Source of the DNA: Desulfosarcinaceae bacterium
Lineage (GTDB): Bacteria > Desulfobacterota > Desulfobacteria > Desulfobacterales > Desulfosarcinaceae
Length of the DNA: 44,272 nucleotides
Assembly: GCA_030066015.1 (NCBI GenBank)
Contig: JASJCL010000058.1
Span: forward strand, 1 to 44,272
Reading direction: 5' to 3'
The translations under genes were made by a program, and so were the position numbers. Within the stretch, counting starts at the first letter, position 1. Each line of letters opens with the position of its first letter. Of the stretch, positions 26,726 through 33,939 are shown one piece after another. The notes beneath the pieces are model-generated. The model made no database searches, had not been told where the DNA came from, and was given only the letters and a program-made list of their open reading frames with translations.

Positions 26726-26755
26726 TTGACAGCCAATTGAAGGATGCACTATCGT
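26726..26755 (+). promoter_or_regulatory. Probable promoter of the ArsR-selenoprotein operon
   Basis: A perfect TTGACA at 26726-26731 is followed after 18 bases by TATCGT at 26750-26755. It lies about 57 bases ahead of the ArsR start and no other gene lies between. Confidence 0.5.
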
Positions 26756-26811
26756 CGCCGCACGATGGTCGCGGCAACCTATGGATCACCTTGAATCGGA
26801 CAGGAGAACGG

Positions 26812-27132
26812 ATGAGAGCGGTTAGACAATCGGAGCTCGAAACGGTGAAGGAGACGGCCACTGAGGAGCAGATGGCCAATTTGGCGACCTTCTGCAAAGC
26901 CCTCGGACATCCGCTGCGGCTGGAAATCCTCCAGGCCCTTCGCACAGAGGAGCGCTGTGCCTGCGGGGATTTGGTGGCACGGCTACCGGTGGCCCAATCT
27001 ACCGTCAGTCAGCACCTGAAGGTGTTGAAACAGTCAGGGTTGGTCCGTAGTGAGGCGGCCGGCCCCTCCACCTACTACTGTGTCGATCAACATCGGGTGG
27101 CGGCGTTCAAAGCGATGGTCGCAGGATTGTGA
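26812..27132 (+). CDS. ArsR-family transcriptional repressor
   Basis: The 106-residue product is one winged-helix domain: LATFCKALGHPLRLEILQALRTEERCACGDLVARL, recognition helix AQSTVSQHLKVLKQSGLV, then the wing ending GPSTYYCVD. The Cys-Ala-Cys in ERCACGDL stands where ArsR has its ELCVCDL metalloid ligands, so sensing of arsenite, antimonite or thiol state is plausible. Other cysteines are near residues 28 and 92. AGGAG lies just ahead of the ATG at 26812. The operon continues with the selenocysteine DsbA gene 50 bases downstream. Confidence 0.88.
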   Translation: MRAVRQSELETVKETATEEQMANLATFCKALGHPLRLEILQALRTEERCACGDLVARLPVAQSTVSQHLKVLKQSGLVRSEAAGPSTYYCVDQHRVAAFKAMVAGL

Positions 27133-27182
27133 GGAGGGGCCGCAGAGCGTTTAACACCACCGTTGGCAGAAAAGGAGATGCG

Positions 27183-27815
27183 ATGATGGCGGCCGTTGCC
27201 CTGGAGATTTTCTCGGACTACGTCTGACCCTGGTGCTACTTCATTACCGGGCGTATTGAAAAGATTCAGCACCACTATACGGTTGAGACCCGGTGGATCG
27301 CTTTCCCCCTCCACCCGGAGACGCCGACCGAGGGAAGGAGATTGGAGGATCTGTTCCGCGGCAGGGATTTCGATCTCACGGCAGCGCGCCGTCAACTGGC
27401 GTCGGAGGCCAGGCGGCTCGGTTTGCCCTTTGGGGATCGGCGGATGACGTACAACAGCCGCAAAGCGCAGGCGCTGGGGAAATGGGCTGAAAGCATGGGC
27501 CAGGGCGAGACGTTTCACCGGGCCGTATTTGAGGCCTACTTCGCCCACGGCCGGAATATCGCGGAACCAGACGTGCTATTGACCCTCTGCGAAGCGATCG
27601 GCCTGCCCACCGACGTGGCCGCTCAGGCCATGAAGGATCCCCGCTTTTCAGCGGCTGTGGACAGCGACTGGAATCGCTCGCGTAAGGCGGGTGTCAACGC
27701 CGTTCCCACCTTCATGGCCGGAGGACGCCGCCTGGTGGGCGCCCATCCATACAGCGCCATCGAAGCGCTGGTTCTCGCCGCCGGCGCTCCCCGGCGATCC
27801 TCTGCAGAGCGGTGA
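27183..27815 (+). CDS. Selenocysteine-containing DsbA/FrnE-family thiol oxidoreductase
   Basis: The frame runs from ATG at 27183 to the TGA at 27813-27815, interrupted only by an in-frame TGA at 27225-27227. Read through, the 210-residue product begins ALEIFSDYV-U-PWCYF, matching the FrnE-type DsbA start FSDxxCPWCY, so the TGA replaces the first, nucleophilic cysteine of CPWC (residue 15); the second is Cys18. The rest is full-length FrnE-like: the helical domain, then KAGVNAVPTFMAGGRRLVGAHPYSAIEAL with the cis-proline loop VNAVPTF. A SECIS-like hairpin follows the TGA. The enzyme would catalyse thiol-disulfide exchange, with selenium raising reactivity. No signal peptide is present, so it is cytoplasmic. 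Automatic callers would start it near 27342 or call it broken. Confidence 0.9.
27225..27227 (+). other. UGA recoded as selenocysteine
   Basis: This TGA is in frame, sits exactly at the first cysteine position of a CPWC redox motif and is surrounded on both sides by conserved family sequence. The coding frame is intact for 196 codons after it. Selenocysteine at a catalytic cysteine position is the normal pattern for bacterial selenoproteins. Confidence 0.88.
27231..27274 (+). promoter_or_regulatory. Bacterial SECIS-like hairpin
   Basis: Directly after the UGA, TGGTGCT (27231-27237) pairs perfectly with AGCACCA (27268-27274). Above an internal loop, TTCA pairs with TGAA, a U-U mismatch follows, then TAC pairs with GTA. 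The apical loop is CGGGC at 27248-27252. It starts 20 bases after the UGA and has G at its second position. Both fit the described bacterial SECIS pattern (loop 16-37 bases away, G among the first two loop bases). SelB would bind here. Confidence 0.75.
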
Positions 27816-28186
27816 TGGACCGCAAAGCGGTGAACGGCCGCAAACTGATGGCGCCGCTACGCATCCGTCCGTTGTGGTGGCTGGCCCAGACCGGTCTCGT
27901 CCTGATGGCCGCACTGTTTCTGATATTCGGCGTCCAATTGCTCATCGCCGCCTATGGCCTGCCAGATCCATTCACCTTCATCATGACCTTTTTTGCGGCC
28001 AGTCTGGTCATCCTCATCAGCATGGCGCTGCTGGTGGGGTTCCTGGTTCGAATCTGGTCGGTTTATCGCCGCCTCACACCACCCAGGCCGCCAGACGCCA
28101 TCTCTCGGAGCGAAGTGAATTCGAGGACGGGATCTAGTGGGGACGACGGAACACCCGCAGAATCCCCAGCGCAACGGCGGCACTGA
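27815..28186 (+). CDS. Small membrane protein of unknown function
   Basis: The 123-residue product has two hydrophobic helices, about 18-43 (WWLAQTGLVLMAALFLIFGVQL) and 50-75 (FTFIMTFFAASLVILISMALLVGFLV), and a hydrophilic Pro/Ser/Arg-rich tail. Its ATG overlaps the selenoprotein stop codon (TGATG), so translation is coupled. I do not recognise the family. It could anchor or supply electrons to the oxidoreductase. The last 53 bases overlap, on the opposite strand, the end of the ECF S-component gene. Confidence 0.65.
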   Translation: MDRKAVNGRKLMAPLRIRPLWWLAQTGLVLMAALFLIFGVQLLIAAYGLPDPFTFIMTFFAASLVILISMALLVGFLVRIWSVYRRLTPPRPPDAISRSEVNSRTGSSGDDGTPAESPAQRRH

Positions 28187-28676
28187 TGCCGCCTTGCAAC
28201 AGATTGGGTACAATCTCGGCGATGGCGGCCTTGAGATCGGTGACGGCGAAAAAGGGGATGCTGCGGGCCATTAGGGGATAGATCAGCGCTTCGAAGACGA
28301 AGTAGCCGCTCACCAAGACGAGAACGCCCAAGAGAACGGCGATCAGCGGTCGTTGGCTTCCGGCTGCGCCAGCAGGTGTGTGACCGATCAGTCCCACCAG
28401 TCCCCCTTCACAGAACTTGACAACGGCGGTGGCCAGGATGAATTGGGGGAAGCCCACCGCATCGGCCAGAGCAGGTCCGATCATTCCCACGAGGGCGCCC
28501 ACCAGGGGCCCATAAAGCAATCCCGCCGCCATAACAAAGGTGTCGCCAAGATTGAAATAGCCGCCGGTTACCGGAAGGGGTACCCGAATGACCAAGGTGC
28601 CCACAAAGGCCAAAGTGGCGAAGGCCGCAACCACTCCCACGCGAAACAACGACTTTATCTCGGATGCCTTCTCCAT
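28134..28676 (-). CDS. ECF transporter S component (substrate-binding subunit)
   Basis: The 180-residue product has about five to six hydrophobic helices and the segment GGYFNLGDTFVMAAGLLYGPLVGALVGMIGPALADAVGFPQFILATAVVKFCEGGLVGLIG. This matches the ECF S-component pattern of the PF07155 group (G-GGYxNLGDxxVxxAGLLxGPLxGALxGxxGxxLAD). S components bind a vitamin or cofactor and dock with the EcfT/ATPase module. The substrate cannot be told from the sequence. It is the last gene of a three-gene operon (ATPase, T-like, S). The chosen ATG has GAGGG five bases upstream; a GTG three bases earlier is the alternative. Confidence 0.85.
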   Translation of the reverse strand: MEKASEIKSLFRVGVVAAFATLAFVGTLVIRVPLPVTGGYFNLGDTFVMAAGLLYGPLVGALVGMIGPALADAVGFPQFILATAVVKFCEGGLVGLIGHTPAGAAGSQRPLIAVLLGVLVLVSGYFVFEALIYPLMARSIPFFAVTDLKAAIAEIVPNLLQGGISAAVALGILRVFRRPH

Positions 28677-28702
28677 CACTCCCTCTTTCCCGACGCGTTT
28701 CC

Positions 28703-29476
28703 CTAAGGGTCTCTCGTCGAACGATCTCGATTGGTACGTTCACTGGGCAAACGGGCGATTTCCACCGCCCATAGTGGAATAAATTGCACCGCTGAGCAGA
28801 TCCCCTCGGTGGCGATGAGGACAAGGTTATCCACCAGACGTCGTCCCCGCCGCCACCGATCCCGCAAGCCCCCGTTCCGGTTTCGGGGAGATGCCCAGCG
28901 ACCGCCCACACGCTCTTCACGCACCACTTCGAGGATGGTGGGAATGACAAAGAAGACAATGTGGTTGAACACCCGCAGCGCCATGAGCATTGCCTTACCC
29001 CGCGCGGTGATCAGGCTCCCGCTCAAGAGACGTTGTTCCAATGCCTGAAGCGGAACGGTGGCGGCCAGGGAAAGGGCCAGGGGCACCACCGTCAACATGG
29101 TGAGACAGATTTCGATATAGTGATCGCTGTAAGCGAATGCCAATCGCCCCAGGGGGCCGCTTCCCAGTTCGAGCAAAAATGAGACCCCAGCGCCGACGAA
29201 CACCACCGGCAGGGTAATGAGGACACTGGCCGCCAGGATGATGCCGTGTCGACGCGCCCCGTTGAGCAACCGCAAGCAACCGGTGGTCATCAGCCAATAG
29301 AGGGTCCAGCCCACGGTGGCCCCAGCGACGATCTCGGAAGCGGCGTGGCCGAGCGGGTATCCGCTGAAAGCCGGGATCGCCAGGATCACCAGAAGCGTCA
29401 ACCGCAGGCGCCACGTTAATCGTTTACGCCGTTCGGGTTGCGATGGTCGCTCAGATCGATTTTCAAGCGTGTTCAC
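28703..29476 (-). CDS. EcfT-like transmembrane subunit
   Basis: The 257-residue product has four to five membrane helices in its first 170 residues. After them comes a coupling-type segment, SLITARGKAMLMALRVFNHIVFFVIPTILEVVREE, with the xRG motif of EcfT proteins. The C-terminal part is basic (RNRNGGLRDRWRRGRRLVDN) then hydrophobic. It is divergent from standard EcfT, so the call leans on position between an ATPase and an S component. It starts at GTG 29476, overlapping the ATPase stop as GTGA, which indicates coupled translation. The S component follows after 26 bases. Confidence 0.6.
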   Translation of the reverse strand: MNTLENRSERPSQPERRKRLTWRLRLTLLVILAIPAFSGYPLGHAASEIVAGATVGWTLYWLMTTGCLRLLNGARRHGIILAASVLITLPVVFVGAGVSFLLELGSGPLGRLAFAYSDHYIEICLTMLTVVPLALSLAATVPLQALEQRLLSGSLITARGKAMLMALRVFNHIVFFVIPTILEVVREERVGGRWASPRNRNGGLRDRWRRGRRLVDNLVLIATEGICSAVQFIPLWAVEIARLPSERTNRDRSTRDP

Positions 29477-30903
29477 GGCCTGTCTCCCGCGGCAGGGCCG
29501 CCCGTCCCGCCGGGCTGCAACGCGATGGTAAAACGGGGCAGATCGACACCCGCGTCGCTTTCTCTGAGCCGCCCGGAGTGCTTGGCGACCGCCATGCTGG
29601 AGGCGGCCCAGGTCTGCCACCAGGGTTTGTGGGACACCAGCATGAGGGCGGCGCCATGGGAATGGGCGACCTCGGTCACTGCGTACACAAAGGCCGCCGC
29701 CTCCCGCCGTGACAGACCCCAATCCGGCTCGTCGAGGATCAGTAGAGCGAGCCGACCGCACAGCCGGGCAGCCACCATGTAAAGCTTGGACACCAGTAAA
29801 CTATCACCGGCTGAGCGCGGTCGGATTCGGTCCGGATCCCCCCCGTGGCGCTGGAAGGCATCCATCAATGCGGCGAGGACCCGCTCCAGAGCGGCGCTGC
29901 CGCAGGCATCGCGGGCGGCGTGACGCAACGCCGCGGGCGACCGCAACAGGGTCTGTGTGATCACGTTCTGAAAAAGCAGCCGTGCTGGCCCCTCCGCCAC
30001 AGCGGCCCGGCCCTTTACGGCCACCGCTCCACTGAGCGCCTTGGCCACCAGGGTTTTCCCCTGGCCATTGTCGCCGGTCACCAGGCAGGGGGAGTGAAGC
30101 TTCAGCCGGCCATCGCTGATGGCGGCATAGGCCGGCGGCCCGTCAACGGCGTCCAGCGCCAGGCCGAGATGGATGCGGGCCGCCGCGAACTCCAAGTTGA
30201 AGGCGGGGCCGCGTTTCCATTGCTCGCCACCCCCCAAGGGCATTATATCACGGGTTTCGTCCTCTCCGCTCAACGCCAGCAGGTGGGTGGCCAATCCACG
30301 CTCGTGGAAAGCGGCCAAAGCGTTATCGAGCAGCGGTGCATTCCAGCGAGAGAGCCAGCAGAAGGGGCTGGCGATGACCAGTGCGCTGCTGCCTGCCACC
30401 CCCGCTTTGGCACGGGCCAAGGCCAGTTTGACGGTTTCCCCCCCCGAAAGGGTCCGAATGGGCAGGTGTAGCTGGTCCCGAAGACCGAATTCAGCTGCCA
30501 GGCGGCCAATCGCCGCAGTGTCTCCTGGAGACGCCAATCCCGCCACCATCCGCGCTGCAGCCAGCACTTGGAAGGGAGTGCCGTAAACCAGACCGTCGCG
30601 CGGATTGGCGAGAATATAGACCAGGCCTCTCGTTGGCGGATTGTTCAGGCCCTGGTCGGCGATGCGCCGGAACTCCTGCCAAAAACGCCCCGGTCCGGCG
30701 GTTTTGACGGGGATCAGATGGGCCACATAGCGATTGAATGCCGCCTCACGGTCCTCGAAGGTTTCGAAATAGGTGATCTGCCGGTCCCGGAAATCCATCG
30801 CAGTCGAGATCGCCAATCGTTGCAGTGGCAGCCGCGGACCCGACGGTCGACGGCCCAGATGTTTGAACGGGCCGTATGTATCCCAGTCAGGTAACCTTTG
30901 CAA
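29473..30903 (-). CDS. Tandem two-domain ECF-type ABC ATPase with one intact ATP site
   Basis: The chain of up to 476 residues holds two nucleotide-binding halves. The first has a Q-loop-like LANPRDGLVYGTP (99-110) and a perfect signature LSGGE (152-156), but no Walker A and a degraded Walker B (ALVIASP). The second has Walker A GDNGQGKT (277-284), Q-loop FQN (311-313), Walker B LALLILDEP (385-393, catalytic Glu 392) and switch histidine in VSHK (425), but its signature is degraded to RSAGDS. In the folded pair, Walker A of half two would meet LSGGE of half one, giving one working site and one dead site. The start is uncertain: TTG at 30903 or ATG at 30798. It would power the EcfT/S pair. Confidence 0.82.
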   Translation of the reverse strand: MQRLPDWDTYGPFKHLGRRPSGPRLPLQRLAISTAMDFRDRQITYFETFEDREAAFNRYVAHLIPVKTAGPGRFWQEFRRIADQGLNNPPTRGLVYILANPRDGLVYGTPFQVLAAARMVAGLASPGDTAAIGRLAAEFGLRDQLHLPIRTLSGGETVKLALARAKAGVAGSSALVIASPFCWLSRWNAPLLDNALAAFHERGLATHLLALSGEDETRDIMPLGGGEQWKRGPAFNLEFAAARIHLGLALDAVDGPPAYAAISDGRLKLHSPCLVTGDNGQGKTLVAKALSGAVAVKGRAAVAEGPARLLFQNVITQTLLRSPAALRHAARDACGSAALERVLAALMDAFQRHGGDPDRIRPRSAGDSLLVSKLYMVAARLCGRLALLILDEPDWGLSRREAAAFVYAVTEVAHSHGAALMLVSHKPWWQTWAASSMAVAKHSGRLRESDAGVDLPRFTIALQPGGTGGPAAGDRP

Positions 30904-31012
30904 GCGTGTTTGCCTATTCAGTCAGGGCACTTATCTTTATCCTCGAGAGTCCCGTTGGATCGCCCCCATGTGAAAGGAGGCCGCTTTTACCCGTTTAAAT
31001 CGATTCCGCTAT

Positions 31013-33031
31013 TTGATCTGTGTCACCGCCTGTCTGGCGTGGCTGCCGTCGGCCGCCGCGGCGATGGACCAGGGCCTCGTGACCCACTCGCTAACGGTAC
31101 ACCTGGACCCGGAGGGCCAGCGCCTTCACGGTCGAGACCGCATGGTGGTGACCCACCCGCCGCAGCGCCTTCGGATATGGCTGGCCTCGGCAGCGCACAT
31201 CGAATCCCTCACCATCGGGGAGGACGCCGCGAATTGGCGCCGCGCCGGCGACATCTTGGAAATCCCCCTGCCGCCATCCGGCGACGACCCCATCGTTGTG
31301 ACCCTGGCGTATAGCGCCGTCTTCGACGACGCGGCGCCGCGAAGACCTGTCAATACGGACAATCCCGGATATGGGGTGCGCGGGACCATCTCGGATCGCG
31401 GCACGGTCCTGCTGGCGGGATCCGGCTGGTATCCCCAGGTAGCGGATATGGCGCGCAGGATTGCGCTGACGGTCACCGCCCCCGCCGGCACCCTGGCGGT
31501 CACCAGCGGCCGGCTCATTGGGCACACCACTGCTGACCAAAAAACGGTTTCGCGATGGCAGATCGACCAGCCGGTAGGGCCGGTCAGCCTCTGTGCGGGC
31601 CCCTATCAGCTGCAGCGCAGGCAGCGCGGAGCGCATACGGCCATCACCTATTTCAGCGACGACCGTCAGCACCTGGCGGACGCCTACCTGGAGGCCAGCC
31701 TGACGTACCTGGCCGATTATGCCCGCCGCTTCGGCCCCTACCCCTTTGATCATTTCGCGGTGGTGGAAAACTTCTATCCCACCGGCTATGGCTTTCCCGG
31801 CTTCACCCTGATCGGCGGACGCGTGCTGGAATTGCCCTTCATCATCCCGACCAGCCTGCGCCACGAAATTGCCCACTGCTGGTGGGGCAATGGGGTGCGG
31901 GTAGACCCTGCCGACGGTAATTGGTGCGAAGGGCTGGCCACCTATGTGGCCGACTATGCCCACCGCAGCGAACAGGGGCAAGATGCCGTCCGCGATTATC
32001 GCCGCCAGCTGATGCGCAACTATACCAGCCTGGTGCGCCCCGAAGAGGCGACCGCGCTGGGAGACTTTCACGCCCGCCGCGACCGGATCACCAAGGCCAT
32101 CGGCTATGACAAAGGCGCCATGGTGTTTCACATGTTGCATCGCCAATTGGGCGATGGATTTTGGCGCGCGCTGACCGATCTGTTCCGCGAGCGCTGCTTC
32201 TCCGAGGCTTCCTGGAGCGATCTGCAGCGCTATTTCCAGCGCCATGCCGATCATAACCTCGATCCCTTTTTCGACCAGTGGCTGCGTCGCGCTGACGCAC
32301 CGCGCCTTCGTCTGGAGAAGCTGGCCTTTGAGGAGGCAGCCGGTGTACTGAGCGGTGTGGTGACCCAAAGCGATCCGCCCTATGACCTCACCCTGGACTT
32401 GGCCGTCGTAATGGCCGGCGGTCCCAAGGTGGTGCAGCTATCGCTGGCGAAGACCACCACCACCTTCCGGATCCCCCTCCCGGCACCCCCTGAACGGGTG
32501 GAGGCGGACCCCGATTCGCATCTCTTCAGACGGTTGTGGCCCGAAGAGATACCGGCGACGATCAACAGCCTCAAGGCTGCCGGGGTGGTGGCGGTCAGGG
32601 CATCACCGGGTGCCGGAGAAGCGACGCGCTATCTGGTGGAACTGCTTCCCAGAGCATTGGGCCTGAAACGTGGCCCCGTGCACAACGGCGAGGCCGGCGC
32701 GGTGCTGTGGATCGGACCACCCGGGCCGGACCAGCTTCCTCCCGGTGCCCGGATCGATGGTGATCGGCTCCAGCTGGGTGCCGTGAACCTGGGACCTCAG
32801 ACAGACACGGTTTTCGCTGTATGGCGGGCCCCTGAGGGCAAGGCAATCCAGGCGCTCTATTGGTCCCCCAGCATGGCCGCTGCCGAGAGTGTTCTGCGCA
32901 AGATTCCCCACTATGGCAAGTACAGCTACCTCGCCTTCGAAGGGGCGAGCAACATCCTCAAAGGCACCTGGCCGGTCACCGCCTCCCCCCTGCGGGTGGA
33001 GTGGTCGGCGACCCAAGGAGAGACACAATGA
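31013..33031 (+). CDS. Exported M1-like zinc metallopeptidase
   Basis: The 672-residue product has an M1-type N-terminal beta domain, then the gluzincin motif LRHEIAHCWWGNG (HEIAH at 284-288) and the third ligand in GNWCEGLATY (Glu306). The GxMEN aminopeptidase motif is replaced by YGFPGFTL, so exopeptidase action is doubtful. A helical domain and a C-terminal region of unknown fold follow. The hydrophobic start (VTACLAWLPSAAAA) is a signal peptide. TTG at 31013 is the only standard start codon, but it lacks a ribosome site. AAGGAGG at 30974-30980 leads to no start codon at the right distance, though the open frame there adds a fitting basic n-region (RLNRFRY). It is coupled to the ChaN gene by ATGA overlap. 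Confidence 0.85.
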   Translation: MICVTACLAWLPSAAAAMDQGLVTHSLTVHLDPEGQRLHGRDRMVVTHPPQRLRIWLASAAHIESLTIGEDAANWRRAGDILEIPLPPSGDDPIVVTLAYSAVFDDAAPRRPVNTDNPGYGVRGTISDRGTVLLAGSGWYPQVADMARRIALTVTAPAGTLAVTSGRLIGHTTADQKTVSRWQIDQPVGPVSLCAGPYQLQRRQRGAHTAITYFSDDRQHLADAYLEASLTYLADYARRFGPYPFDHFAVVENFYPTGYGFPGFTLIGGRVLELPFIIPTSLRHEIAHCWWGNGVRVDPADGNWCEGLATYVADYAHRSEQGQDAVRDYRRQLMRNYTSLVRPEEATALGDFHARRDRITKAIGYDKGAMVFHMLHRQLGDGFWRALTDLFRERCFSEASWSDLQRYFQRHADHNLDPFFDQWLRRADAPRLRLEKLAFEEAAGVLSGVVTQSDPPYDLTLDLAVVMAGGPKVVQLSLAKTTTTFRIPLPAPPERVEADPDSHLFRRLWPEEIPATINSLKAAGVVAVRASPGAGEATRYLVELLPRALGLKRGPVHNGEAGAVLWIGPPGPDQLPPGARIDGDRLQLGAVNLGPQTDTVFAVWRAPEGKAIQALYWSPSMAAAESVLRKIPHYGKYSYLAFEGASNILKGTWPVTASPLRVEWSATQGETQ

Positions 33032-33885
33032 AGAGATTCAGCCGCTACCTCCTGCTACTCGCCTGGATCCCCCTGGCATGTCAAAACACGCCACCGCCGG
33101 AAGGACTCCGTCTCTACGATTTGGTCGATCGTCGTGAGGTGGGCCCTGACCAGGTCGCCCCGCGCCTGGCGAATTACCGTCTGGTGCTGGTGGGGGAACA
33201 TCACAGCAACGCCGATCATCACGCGGCCCAGCTGGCGGTCATTCGATTCTTGCATTCAAAGGGAATAGCGGCCGCGGTGGGATTGGAGATGTTTCGCCAG
33301 GATGGTCAGGAGGCGCTGGATCGCTGGGTATCCGGCGAACTCGCGGAGTCGGATTTCAAGGAGATCTATTCAGATCACTGGAATTTCGATTGGCCACTCT
33401 ACCGCGACATCTTTCGCTTCGCCCGAGACAACCAGCTGCCGATGGTCGGTTTGAACGTCAGCGGCGATATCACCAGACAGGTGGCCCATACTGGTTTCGC
33501 TTCCCTGGACGAGCAGCAGCGGAGCGAGCTGGGGGCCATTACGTGTAACGTGAGCGCCGAATATATGGAGTATATCCGCAGGGCCTTCGGCGACCATGGC
33601 CAAGGCGCGCACGGCGATATCTCTGAGTTTGCACGCTTCTGCGAAGCTCAGCTGGTGTGGGACACGGTCATGGCGGCCAGAGCGGCCGAGTATCTGGAGG
33701 CCCATCCGCAGCGGGTCATGGTCCTGATCGCCGGGAGTGGCCATGTTCAGCGGCCGGCCATTCCCGCCCAGTTTCGTGAGCGCAGCAACTTGCCCTACCT
33801 GATCCTGCTGCCGGAGACGGCGGGCAGTTTTGAACGCGATCAGATGGATGCGAAAGCGGCCGATTACCTCATCCTGATGCCGTGA
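33028..33885 (+). CDS. ChaN-like haem-binding lipoprotein
   Basis: The 285-residue product has a lipoprotein signal ending IPLACQN, then the Cofac_haem_bdg/ChaN domain (PF04187). Features are LVLVGEHHSNADHHAAQLAVIRFLH, VGLEMFRQDGQEALDRWVSGEL, a YRDIFRFARDNQLPMVGLN segment and the C-terminal VLIAGSGHVQ. ChaN proteins bind haem pairs at the outer membrane and belong to the same superfamily as TraB/Tiki proteins. The ATG overlaps the M1 peptidase stop. The neighbourhood with an ECF transporter suggests a cofactor or iron role. Confidence 0.88.
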   Translation: MKRFSRYLLLLAWIPLACQNTPPPEGLRLYDLVDRREVGPDQVAPRLANYRLVLVGEHHSNADHHAAQLAVIRFLHSKGIAAAVGLEMFRQDGQEALDRWVSGELAESDFKEIYSDHWNFDWPLYRDIFRFARDNQLPMVGLNVSGDITRQVAHTGFASLDEQQRSELGAITCNVSAEYMEYIRRAFGDHGQGAHGDISEFARFCEAQLVWDTVMAARAAEYLEAHPQRVMVLIAGSGHVQRPAIPAQFRERSNLPYLILLPETAGSFERDQMDAKAADYLILMP

Positions 33886-33939
33886 CCATCGCGCGGAGAT
33901 ACCGCCGACCGAACGTCACCATGATCCAACGGATGGTCT

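Larger units (their letters stand above)
26240..26811. other. Long AT-rich intergenic region ahead of the ArsR operon
   Basis: About 570 bases hold no convincing gene and are visibly richer in A and T than the neighbours. The region contains an 8-bp inverted repeat (GGAAGTAA at 26401-26408 with TTACTTCC at 26430-26437), a 10-base direct repeat CAAATTGAGG (26437-26446 and 26608-26617) and two palindromes listed separately. It separates divergent units, so it probably carries promoters for both the transglycosylase and the ArsR operon. Confidence 0.5.

Noticed and set aside
27183-27341. Reading the DsbA gene as a pseudogene or as starting at the TTG at 27342
   Set aside because: The upstream codons encode conserved family sequence, the TGA falls exactly on the catalytic cysteine and a SECIS-like hairpin follows. 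Decay or a late start would not explain this.
30600-30903. A frameshift that hides a Walker A in the first ATPase half
   Set aside because: The other two minus-strand frames over this stretch contain no GxxGxGKS/T motif, so the loss looks genuine.
30780-31010. A thiamine (TPP) riboswitch ahead of the ECF ATPase
   Set aside because: A short stretch (TTACCTGACTGGGATACATACGG on the minus strand, partly like the thi-box) is present, but the CTGAGA box, the GGGTGC stem and the closing CCAGCG half are missing.
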